Below are positions 45,945-54,066 of a DNA stretch of 64,000 bases, piece after piece (position 1 is the first letter of the stretch; every line of letters starts with the position of its first letter). The stretch is from the NCBI GenBank assembly GCA_965197005.1, contig OZ239982.1, forward strand, positions 1,736,001 through 1,800,000. Reading direction: 5' to 3'. The DNA is from G965197005 sp965197005. GTDB taxonomy: Bacteria; Pseudomonadota; Gammaproteobacteria; Pseudomonadales; Oceanobacteraceae. A program made the position numbers and the translations under genes. The notes beneath the pieces were generated by a model. The model saw nothing but the letters and a program-made list of their open reading frames with translations, did no database searches and was not told where the DNA came from.

Positions 45945-46061
45945 TCGGACTAACCGCACACGATGCTTAAGGTCCTTATCATTGCCTTTGTCGTTGCCTC
46001 TGTTAAAGTCCACCCACCACGCATAGTTATCCTTGAATACATCGGGGGAAGAAGACCAATA
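45945..46061 (-). other. Candidate variable region of protein B (39 codons)
   Basis: Counterpart of 45232-45348. Encodes YWSSSPDVFKDNYAWW and so on to RVRLVR. Codons AAC, GAC, AAA, AAT, GAT and AAG dominate the variable positions, as would be expected of a copy close to an AAY-rich template. Confidence 0.6.
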
Positions 46062-47003
46062 AACTAACGTACCAGAACTTGCCTTAGTATTCGGAAAATA
46101 AGTGGTATCAATACTTGGATCTTTTTTACTGAAATCGACAATGCTTTCTAATTCCGCAAGGGTTGGTAGCCGCCAGTCATTATGTCCGCACCAGCTTTCA
46201 GTGTTTACCTTTGCTACAAAGGCTTGGGTATTGCATTTAGTTAATGAGCAGTGTGAATTATCGCTTTCAGTGCCCGCATTACCGCCATTGGTGGCGGCAT
46301 CTGGGTTATACCATGTATAGGTATGATCTTTGCTGTGCAGGCCTGAGGTTTGTTTGACTTCCCACATTAAGCCTGTGTGCTCATCTTGTACGCACTTACC
46401 CTCAAAGCCGCTTACTTCATTAAAATTTTTGCCTTGAGAGCCGTCTTTACCTGTGCCATAGTGTCCGTCTTGCCCTTGGGGAATGGGGTCAGTATCTGCA
46501 TCTGTGGTTAGATTACAGGCTCTATCATTGTTGTGTGGTATGGGGAAGGCAGAATTATAATAAGCATAATCCCCACAAAGAGTGATGCCCGTATCATTTA
46601 AAAAGCTGGGGGCGGTTTTGATACTTTGGATATTGCTGATGCCACTTTCTTGACTACTGGTTTTGGCGGTTAGCACAAAGTAGTAGCTGGTATCGGCTTT
46701 AAGGTCGATGGCGTTTAACACTTTGTTTGTGCCGTTAATACCTGCCAATAATTTAGCCCCTGTAAGGCTTTGGTAATTGGCAATGTCTATGCCGCTAAAG
46801 GATTGCTCTGCATAATACAGGTTGTATCCACTGGCTTTGCTATGTGCTGCCCATGAGAGTTTAATTTTACTGCCTACTGCAACCACGTTTAGGTTAGTGG
46901 GCGCAGCTAAAGCTGGCTTATCACCTGAACCACCACCGCTGCTACAGGCGGCTAAAAAAAGAGTAAAAAAGAAAGGAATTAAAAACTTAAAGAGAGACGA
47001 AAG

Positions 47004-47143
47004 GCTGATTGCTGATTGCTGATTGCTGATTGCTGATTGCTGATTGCTGATTGCTGATTGCTGATTGCTGATTGCTGATTGCTGATTGCTGATTGCTGAT
47101 TGCTGATTGCTGATTGCTGATTGCTGATTGCTGATTGCTGATT
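47004..47143. repeat. Twenty perfect tandem copies of GCTGATT
   Basis: 140 bp made of exactly 20 identical heptamers with no interruption, counted base by base. On the minus strand it reads AATCAGC and lies between the ATG at 47157 and the lipoprotein signal of protein B. Seven is not a multiple of three, so each gain or loss of a copy changes the reading frame. Confidence 0.97.
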
Positions 47144-47478
47144 GGAATTATAATCATTATTGCGACCCCTTACAATAGAATTGATGTTTAATTTTGTTAA
47201 ATTTCAGACAGTTATTCGTCCGTTAAACTTAAATAAAACATAAATAAAACAAACGAAACTCAATACTAACCCGATAAAATTTAAAATGCTAGCGCATAAT
47301 ATAAAAATAATTGCTTTTTTATTGCTGTTTCAATGTACTAGTACATTGGTGTTTTTTTTGTGGAATAATGTGACTGAGGACTGAGGACTGAGGACTGAGG
47401 ACTGAGGACTGAGGACTGAGGACTGAGGACTGAGGACTGAAACCTGAACCCTGCCCCCCCTCTCGCTTAGGCGTTTAT
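47144..47478. repeat. Intergenic region with partial palindromic unit and CTGAGGA array
   Basis: No gene seen. 47323-47372 holds the third copy of the CAATGTACTAGTACATTG unit. About ten CTGAGGA copies follow (47372-47440), then AAACCTGAACCCTG and a C run. The left part is A+T-rich and should contain the protein B promoter. Confidence 0.8.
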
Positions 47479-47907
47479 TTAGAAATTATCCACACCCAGC
47501 TTCGCTTCCATTTGATCTGCAACGCCTGCGACAATTTGCACCGCACGGTATAGCTCTTCAGGATCTAGGGTTTGCAAATACCAGTTGGACGTTGCCACTA
47601 AATATCTCCCATCTTCTACTTCATCAATGCTCCATTTAACAATCGCCATTTGTGAATTTTCATGTAGCAGTTTTTCTGCCATATCTTTACCTAGCATCTG
47701 GTTAGGCAATCCATCAAGTTTAAGTACGGCAGATTGTATGCTGACGACCTGCTTGCCACTGCCTGTTTCATTGCCGTTAATAATGACCATTTGGCTACGC
47801 TCTTCTGGCATTTCAATTAGCATGCGTATGCCTTGCTCATGGGTTTGTTCGTAATTTAGCTCACAAGATTTACATAGAGCATCAATTTTTTGCATAAATT
47901 CTGACAT
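47479..47907 (-). CDS. Small YbjN/CesT-like protein, paralogue of the next gene
   Basis: 142 residues, soluble and acidic, with no signal. The layout (a helix, then strands with SQMVIINGNETGSGKQVVSI, then LLHENSQMAIVKWSIDEVEDGRYLV, and the final helix AVQIVAGVADQMEAKLG) resembles YbjN or type III chaperone-like folds. This is recognised only by pattern. It shares the SQ.VVI...G..VVSI core and ADQMEAKLG ending with the 163-residue neighbour, so the two are diverged duplicates. They lie 20 nt apart downstream of an M48-type peptidase gene. Function unknown. Confidence 0.55.
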   Translation of the reverse strand: MSEFMQKIDALCKSCELNYEQTHEQGIRMLIEMPEERSQMVIINGNETGSGKQVVSIQSAVLKLDGLPNQMLGKDMAEKLLHENSQMAIVKWSIDEVEDGRYLVATSNWYLQTLDPEELYRAVQIVAGVADQMEAKLGVDNF

Positions 47908-47927
47908 TTTGTATTCCTTAAAATTAA

Positions 47928-48419
47928 TTAAAATTCATCGCCTAATCCAAGGTGCTTTTCCATCTCATCGGCAGCAATGGCACAATTAAAGATGGCATTT
48001 TCTAACTCGCTATCATCAAGGGTTGCTAATACTTGATCCGAGCAGGTTACTAGGTAGTCAATCTCATCTACGTTTTCAAGCGCATAACCAAACCCCACTA
48101 AACTGGTATTTTTTGTCAGTAATTCGTTCATAAACTCAACACTGAATTTATCACCAATTTTAGCCTGCTCCCCCACAGGAGAAGAAATTGTCACAAACTG
48201 TCCTTCATTGCCGGTGGCACTGATGACGACAAATTGTGAACGCTCCGTGCCATCTTCCTCATCAAAACCTATTATGAGGTTGATATGATGTTCGCTTTGT
48301 ACCTCATAGCGCATCTGTAAACGCTGCATAATTTCTGTGACTTTGTTGGTGAAGTCATTGGGATATGGATTAGCGTGGGCAGATTTTTTTTTACCAAATA
48401 AACTGTCTAAAAGTCCCAT
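47928..48419 (-). CDS. YbjN/CesT-like protein with basic N-terminal extension
   Basis: 163 residues, the longer paralogue of the adjacent 142-residue protein (SQFVVISATGNEGQFVTIS; AADEMEKHLGLGDEF). It starts MGLLDSLFGKKKS, a short amphipathic, Lys-rich leader that could touch the membrane. Fold assignment is by pattern only. The start lies 15 nt from the peptidase gene stop, so it is almost certainly in the same transcript. Confidence 0.55.
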   Translation of the reverse strand: MGLLDSLFGKKKSAHANPYPNDFTNKVTEIMQRLQMRYEVQSEHHINLIIGFDEEDGTERSQFVVISATGNEGQFVTISSPVGEQAKIGDKFSVEFMNELLTKNTSLVGFGYALENVDEIDYLVTCSDQVLATLDDSELENAIFNCAIAADEMEKHLGLGDEF

Positions 48420-48434
48420 GTGTTCTCCTAATAA

Positions 48435-49640
48435 TTAAAGAAATAATAAAATCTGGTTAATAAATGTGCTATCCACAGAGAGCTTACTTGCCATTTCTTC
48501 TAAAATCGCACGCTCTTGGCTATGAATTTCTTGGTCAGCACGCGCCACAACCACTAACCGCTGAATAATAGAGCAGCAGTCGGGAGCTGATAGGGTTTTT
48601 ACTGTGTCGATGAGTTTCTCGATTTGCTCTCTGGCATAGGTTTGCATGTCATCAGATGCATTTAACTCTGCCATATATTGATTGAATTTCTCTTCTCCAA
48701 CCTGCTCTTTTAGGTTGTCTTTTTCATGGCTGCTAAAGTCGCCATCAGCACATGCTACTAATACGCCTGCCCACATAACAAAAGCATCACTGAGGGCTTT
48801 TTTCTGCTCATTGGCTACTGGCTCCATAAAATCTAAAAGGTCATTGATTTCTGCATCTATCTCTGCAAAAGAGCGAGCTTTATCAGGGTTGTCAATGAAG
48901 TGTGTGCTATCTGCATATAGATTGACGGCCACTACTCGAATGGGATTAAAAGGGTGGCTGGCATAGCATAAAGAGGTGTCTTCTAAATTAGTGGATAAGG
49001 CTTGTAAGTCTTGAATTTGTTTGCTGTATTCTTGCATATCAAAATCAATAATCGGACTTGAAACCCCACAGGATAGCTTTAAAAATGAGCTGATCGCCGC
49101 TTCTTTATTATTGCATACATAAAGTCCCATGCGATCTGCAGATATTTCTGCACGCCGACTCCAACTCATTAACATCATAGCATCGCTGGCGGTGCATTTG
49201 TTGTCCTCTGCGATACCGCAACTGGGTAAATTTGAGTGTTTGAATACAGCATGTCCTAGCTCATGACCGATCACAAAGTTGAGTTCGTCATCGTTCATAG
49301 ATTGCAATAATGCCGAGCTAAAGGTCAAAATAACATGCTCATCACCATTATAATAACAGGTCGCATTCTGTTCTGGAGAGTTATAGACATAAACTTCAAT
49401 TTGTTTATCAGCAAAGCCTACCTTGCGAGCAGCTGCACTGACCATATTGTGCAGCTTAGGACTTAGTTTGGCACTGATTTTTAAACTGTTGCCTAACAAG
49501 CGTTTGCGATAACTGTCATCATGACGCTCGCTTAGGCGCTTATCGCATAGTTGTTTGATGGTTTCATTGGCTAGACAATCATTAAACAGCTTTGTGTCAC
49601 CAGAGAAGCGTATTTCTTGTATATTAATCGACATAAGCAA
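48435..49640 (-). CDS. M48-family zinc metallopeptidase with C-terminal helical (TerB-like) region
   Basis: A 401-residue protein. The gluzincin site is HELGH at 126-130 in ELNFVIGHELGHAVFKH, and the third ligand is Glu165 in RRAEISADRMGLYVC, the standard M48 arrangement. Unlike HtpX or BepA/LoiP there is no signal peptide or clear membrane span, so the protein is probably cytoplasmic. The C-terminal third (about 270-400), with ACADGDFSSHEKDNL and ARADQEIHSQERAIL, looks like two TerB-type helical repeats. It lies 5 nt after the 180-residue gene and 15 nt before the YbjN-like pair. Substrate unknown. Confidence 0.8.
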   Translation of the reverse strand: MLMSINIQEIRFSGDTKLFNDCLANETIKQLCDKRLSERHDDSYRKRLLGNSLKISAKLSPKLHNMVSAAARKVGFADKQIEVYVYNSPEQNATCYYNGDEHVILTFSSALLQSMNDDELNFVIGHELGHAVFKHSNLPSCGIAEDNKCTASDAMMLMSWSRRAEISADRMGLYVCNNKEAAISSFLKLSCGVSSPIIDFDMQEYSKQIQDLQALSTNLEDTSLCYASHPFNPIRVVAVNLYADSTHFIDNPDKARSFAEIDAEINDLLDFMEPVANEQKKALSDAFVMWAGVLVACADGDFSSHEKDNLKEQVGEEKFNQYMAELNASDDMQTYAREQIEKLIDTVKTLSAPDCCSIIQRLVVVARADQEIHSQERAILEEMASKLSVDSTFINQILLFL

Positions 49641-49645
49641 ACGCC

Positions 49646-50188
49646 TTATTTATTTAATTCAACACCAAGAGATGATAATTTTTGTTGTTGTAGCTGCAGG
49701 TATTTTTTGAGCTCTTGTAATAATTTTTGCTGAGCCTGCTTGGCAAGTGTTTGTAATTTAGTTGCTGCTTTCGGAGCAACAAACGGGTTGCCAGATAACA
49801 TGGTTTTTTTTAAATTTTCACTCTCCGTATAAAACTGATTAATGCCGCCAACAAAGCGGTAAGGCACTTCAAATACCGCACTGCTCTCTTGTATGGTTTG
49901 CCATAAATAGTATTGATATTGATATTTCTCAAGTGCGAGATGCATGTCATTTTGCTGTGGATTTTTATTAAATTCTTCAGTCCAAACTTGGGTTTTTTGT
50001 AAGTTATCTTGCAGTTCATCAAATAAGGCTTTTTGTACATAGTAGCTTTGTCTAGCATTGCTTATGTTGTCAAATTCAATGGCTTTTTCAAAACCTGAAT
50101 TAGCTGCCAAATACACACCAATTATTGTGGCAAAAATAGTAAATAATTGCCCTGCCCAAAATTCTGCATTTAAATTTTTCCAGCTCAT
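49646..50188 (-). CDS. Single-span membrane protein with coiled coil, unknown function
   Basis: 180 residues. A transmembrane segment at about 12-30 (WAGQLFTIFATIIGVYLAA) is followed by a soluble, helix-rich domain (about 40-180) with Gln- and Leu-rich coiled-coil character at the end (QKLLQELKKYLQLQQQKLS). I do not recognise the family. First gene of the four-gene cluster running to 47479. Confidence 0.55.
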   Translation of the reverse strand: MSWKNLNAEFWAGQLFTIFATIIGVYLAANSGFEKAIEFDNISNARQSYYVQKALFDELQDNLQKTQVWTEEFNKNPQQNDMHLALEKYQYQYYLWQTIQESSAVFEVPYRFVGGINQFYTESENLKKTMLSGNPFVAPKAATKLQTLAKQAQQKLLQELKKYLQLQQQKLSSLGVELNK

Positions 50189-50363
50189 TATTCTTACCTC
50201 GCTTATATTAATTGTTTAAAGAGGGAATAATATAAACAGTTTTTAAAGCAAAAACTACTTTATATTTTAGGTAAAAGACGATATTTTTAATAGGCAAATC
50301 AAACTAAGACAAAAAACCCTCTTTCTGCTATGCTGGTGGTTTTATTTTTAACTAGATGAAACC

Positions 50364-53300
50364 ATGACCCACGCTCGAAATACTCGCCTAAAAACACTAC
50401 ATAACAACCTCAAACAACGCATTCATATTTTAGATGGCGGCATGGGAACGCTGATTCAATCGCATCAGTTGCAAGAGGCGGATTACCGTGGTCAGCGTTT
50501 TGCAACAATTAAACAAGAAGTAAAAGGCAATAATGACCTACTGGTCTTAACCCAGCCTAAGATTATTCAAGACATTCATCGCCAGTATTTTTTAGCGGGT
50601 GCAGATATTATTGAAACCAACACCTTTAATGCGACCCGTGTTTCCCAAGCAGATTATCAAATGCAAGACTTGGTACCTGAGCTTAATCAGCAGGCGGCAC
50701 TTATTGCTCGTGCCGTTGCCGATGAGGTTGAGCAGCAAAGTGGCATTCCTCGATATGTAGCTGGGGTGCTTGGTCCAACCAGTAAAACCTTATCTATCTC
50801 GCCTGATGTAAATGACCCCGGTTTTCGTAATATCAGTTTTGAGCAGTTAGCAACAGAATACCAAGAAGCCTGTGAGCATCTTATGCTAGGCGGTGCTGAT
50901 ATGATTTTAATCGAAACGGTGTTTGACACACTTAATGCTAAAGCAGCTATTTATGCAGTGAAGCAGACGTTTAAACAGATGGGCGAGAGTTTGCCCATTA
51001 TGATTTCTGGTACCATTACTGATGCCAGTGGACGCACGCTTTCTGGACAAACTGCTGAGGCCTTTTTAAATTCCATTGCCCATGCCAAGCCTTTATCCAT
51101 TGGTTTAAACTGTGCGCTAGGGGCTAAAGAGTTACGCCCACACGTTGAGGAACTGTCACAAAAAGCACCCTTTTTTACCTCCGCCCACCCTAATGCTGGC
51201 TTGCCTAATGAGTTTGGCGAATACGACCAAACTCCCGCAGAAATGGCAGAGATTGTTGAGGAATTTGCTGCCAGTGGCTTTTTAAATATTATTGGCGGTT
51301 GCTGCGGCACAACCCCTGAGCATATAAAGGCCGTTGCTCAAGCCGTTGCCAAGCACCCTCCTAGAGCCATTGCAGAAACTAGCCAAGCCTGCCGTTTATC
51401 TGGGCTTGAAGCCTTTAATTTTGATGCACAAAGCCTGTTTGTGAATGTCGGTGAGCGCAGTAATGTGACTGGTTCAGCACGCTTTAAACGCTTAATAAAA
51501 GAAGAATCTTACAACGAAGCCCTAGAGGTTGCTTTGCAGCAAGTTGAAAATGGTGCACAGATTATCGACATTAATATGGACGAGGGCATGCTCGATTCTA
51601 AAGCGGCCATGGTGCGCTATTTAAACTTAATTGCTGGCGAGCCTGATATTGCCAAAGTGCCTATTATGATTGATTCCTCTAAGTGGGAGATTATTGAAGC
51701 AGGACTTAAATGCGTACAAGGCAAGCCGGTGGTCAATTCCATCAGTTTAAAAGAGGGCAAAGAAGAGTTTGTCGCTAAAGCCAGACTCTGTATGGAATAT
51801 GGTGCTGCTGTTGTGGTTATGGCGTTTGATGAAGAAGGACAGGCGGATACCGAAGCTCGTAAAAATGAAATTTGTGCTCGTTCCTATCAGATTTTGGTTG
51901 ATGAGCTAAATTTTGAGCCGGCTGATATTATTTTTGATCCCAATATTTTTGCCGTTGCCACAGGCATTGAAGAGCATAATAACTATGCGGTAGATTTTAT
52001 TGAAAGCTGCAAATACATTACTGAAAACCTACCCTATGCAAAAATTTCAGGCGGGGTTAGTAATGTGTCTTTTTCATTTCGTGGTAATGAACCTGTGCGT
52101 GAGGCAATCCATTCGGTCTTTTTATATCATGCGATTAAGCAGGGTTTAAGTATGGGCATTGTAAATGCAGGGCAACTTGCGCTGTATGATGATTTGCCGA
52201 GTGAGCTTAAACAGCGAGTAGAAGATGTTATTTTAAATCGCCGAGATGATGCCACCGACCGCTTGTTGGAAATTGCCGAGGACTACCGTGGTGAGGGTGC
52301 AAAAAAACAGGCAGAAACTCAAGAATGGCGTAACTTGCCTGTTAATGAGCGGTTGGCGCATTCTTTGGTTAAAGGCATCAGTGCACACATTGAAGAAGAT
52401 ACTGAGGCTGCACGCCAGCAGTTTGCTCGCCCCATTGAAGTGATTGAAGGTCCGCTTATGGACGGCATGAATATTGTCGGCGACTTATTTGGTGATGGTA
52501 AAATGTTTTTACCCCAAGTAGTTAAAAGCGCACGGGTTATGAAACAAGCGGTTGCTTATTTGTTGCCATTTATTGATGCAGAAAAAGACGGTAAATCAGA
52601 AGCTCAGGGCAAGGTACTTATGGCAACTGTAAAGGGTGATGTGCATGATATTGGCAAAAATATTGTTGGTGTGGTGTTGCAGTGTAATAACTTTGAAGTC
52701 ATTGATTTAGGCGTAATGGTACCTGCGGAGACCATTTTACAAACGGCCATTGATAAAAACGTAGATATTATCGGTCTATCTGGTTTGATTACCCCATCAT
52801 TAGATGAAATGGTGCATGTTGCCAAAGAAATGCAGCGTCGTAATTTTCATTTGCCCTTATTAATAGGCGGTGCGACAACCTCTAAAGCCCATACTGCGGT
52901 TAAAATTGAACCGCAATACCAAAATGACATTTGTATTTATGTACCCGATGCCTCTCGCACCGTAGGCATTGCCCAACGCTTACTTTCAAAAATGCAAAAA
53001 CCTGAGCTGATTGCAGAACGTCGTGAAGAATACGAAAAAATTCGTGTGCGCAATGCCAATCGCAAGCCTAAAGCCATGCTCAGTTATCAACAGGCCATTG
53101 ATAACGCGTTTACTTGGGACTGGCAAAACTACCAGCCCCCTGTACCCAAACAATTAGGTGTACAAACCTTTAGTGGCATTGACCTTAACACCTTAGTTGA
53201 GTTTATTGATTGGACACCTTTTTTCTTTACTTGGGAATTGGCTGGCAAATACCCTAAAATTCTTGATGATGAAGTAGTCGGAGAGGCAGCTCGTAATTTG

Positions 53301-54050
53301 TTTGCAGATGCTCAAACAATGCTTAAAGAGATTATCAAAAAGCAGTATTTTAAACCTAAGGCGGTAGTTGGCTTATGGCAAGCTGAGCGAGTTGGTGCTG
53401 ACGATATTCAACTGTTTGATGAGCAACAGCAACCTTTAAAGAAACTACAGCAACTGCGGCAACAAAACAAAAAGCCTGACGACAAGCCAAATATGTCTCT
53501 GGCGGATTATATTGCCCCACAAGGAACACAGCCTGATTATATGGGTGCCTTTATTGTAACCACGGGGGTGGAAGCCGAAGAGCTGGCAAAAGACTATGAA
53601 GAAAACCATGATGACTATAACAGCATTATGGTCAAAGCCCTTGCTGACCGTTTTGCCGAAGCCTATGCCGAGTATATGCACTTGCAAGTTCGCAAGCAGA
53701 TTTGGGGCTATGATGCACAAGAAAACCTAGACAATAATGCGCTTATTAAAGAGCAATACAGAGGTATTCGCCCTGCTCCAGGTTACCCTGCTTGCCCTGA
53801 TCATAGCGAAAAAACCAGCCTCTTTGAACTGCTTGATGGCGAGCGAAATACAGGGGTAAAACTAACCGATAACTTTGCGATGAGCCCTGCTTCATCGGTC
53901 AGTGGTTGGTATTTTTCCCACCCCGAGGCACGCTATTTTGCGGTCGGCAAAGTAGATAATGACCAAGTACAGGATTTAGCCGCACGCAAAGCCATGGCAC
54001 TTGATGAATTAGAACGCTGGCTTTCGCCCATTTTGAATTATGACCCCTAA
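50364..54050 (+). CDS. metH: Cobalamin-dependent methionine synthase
   Basis: A complete 1228-residue enzyme transferring a methyl group from methyltetrahydrofolate to homocysteine. Domains in order: homocysteine-binding barrel (1-330; zinc cysteines in GLNCALG and GGCCGTT), folate/pterin-binding barrel (about 360-620), cap plus cobalamin-binding domain (about 650-890; cobalt-ligand histidine in DVHDIGKNIVG), and AdoMet activation domain (about 900-1228; RPAPGYPACPDHSEK). Length is normal. No cobalamin riboswitch was recognised in the 175-nt upstream gap. The gene is transcribed alone between minus-strand units. Confidence 0.97.
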   Translation: MTHARNTRLKTLHNNLKQRIHILDGGMGTLIQSHQLQEADYRGQRFATIKQEVKGNNDLLVLTQPKIIQDIHRQYFLAGADIIETNTFNATRVSQADYQMQDLVPELNQQAALIARAVADEVEQQSGIPRYVAGVLGPTSKTLSISPDVNDPGFRNISFEQLATEYQEACEHLMLGGADMILIETVFDTLNAKAAIYAVKQTFKQMGESLPIMISGTITDASGRTLSGQTAEAFLNSIAHAKPLSIGLNCALGAKELRPHVEELSQKAPFFTSAHPNAGLPNEFGEYDQTPAEMAEIVEEFAASGFLNIIGGCCGTTPEHIKAVAQAVAKHPPRAIAETSQACRLSGLEAFNFDAQSLFVNVGERSNVTGSARFKRLIKEESYNEALEVALQQVENGAQIIDINMDEGMLDSKAAMVRYLNLIAGEPDIAKVPIMIDSSKWEIIEAGLKCVQGKPVVNSISLKEGKEEFVAKARLCMEYGAAVVVMAFDEEGQADTEARKNEICARSYQILVDELNFEPADIIFDPNIFAVATGIEEHNNYAVDFIESCKYITENLPYAKISGGVSNVSFSFRGNEPVREAIHSVFLYHAIKQGLSMGIVNAGQLALYDDLPSELKQRVEDVILNRRDDATDRLLEIAEDYRGEGAKKQAETQEWRNLPVNERLAHSLVKGISAHIEEDTEAARQQFARPIEVIEGPLMDGMNIVGDLFGDGKMFLPQVVKSARVMKQAVAYLLPFIDAEKDGKSEAQGKVLMATVKGDVHDIGKNIVGVVLQCNNFEVIDLGVMVPAETILQTAIDKNVDIIGLSGLITPSLDEMVHVAKEMQRRNFHLPLLIGGATTSKAHTAVKIEPQYQNDICIYVPDASRTVGIAQRLLSKMQKPELIAERREEYEKIRVRNANRKPKAMLSYQQAIDNAFTWDWQNYQPPVPKQLGVQTFSGIDLNTLVEFIDWTPFFFTWELAGKYPKILDDEVVGEAARNLFADAQTMLKEIIKKQYFKPKAVVGLWQAERVGADDIQLFDEQQQPLKKLQQLRQQNKKPDDKPNMSLADYIAPQGTQPDYMGAFIVTTGVEAEELAKDYEENHDDYNSIMVKALADRFAEAYAEYMHLQVRKQIWGYDAQENLDNNALIKEQYRGIRPAPGYPACPDHSEKTSLFELLDGERNTGVKLTDNFAMSPASSVSGWYFSHPEARYFAVGKVDNDQVQDLAARKAMALDELERWLSPILNYDP

Positions 54051-54066
54051 GTGTTGATAGTTAAGG

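Larger units (their letters stand above)
45930..47157 (-). pseudogene. FN3-DUF1566 surface lipoprotein B, out of frame with its start (phase-variable OFF state?)
   Basis: From about 47003 down, the frame encodes LSSLFKFLIPFFFTLFLAAC, a lipoprotein signal with Cys at 46946, then a Gly/Ser linker, a fibronectin type III domain (AAPTNLNVVAVGSKIKLSWA...), and a DUF1566 domain ending VRLVRVRSQ. No ATG, GTG or TTG lies in that frame between the upstream stop (47148-47150) and the lipobox. The best start, ATG 47157 with AAGGGG 8 nt before it, reads MIIIPISNQQSAI through 20 heptads and hits TAA at 46987-46989. With 19 or 22 heptads it would enter the lipoprotein frame. An in-frame GTG at 46886 would lack the signal. 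Confidence 0.75.

Noticed and set aside
45930..46886. Protein B starting at GTG 46886 as a normal gene
   Set aside because: This start has no ribosome site and would remove the lipoprotein signal that is clearly encoded in the same frame just upstream (lipobox Cys at 46946); the frame problem lies in the heptad tract.
50189..50363. Cobalamin or SAM riboswitch before metH
   Set aside because: The 175-nt gap shows neither the B12-box core nor a SAM-riboswitch-like architecture.
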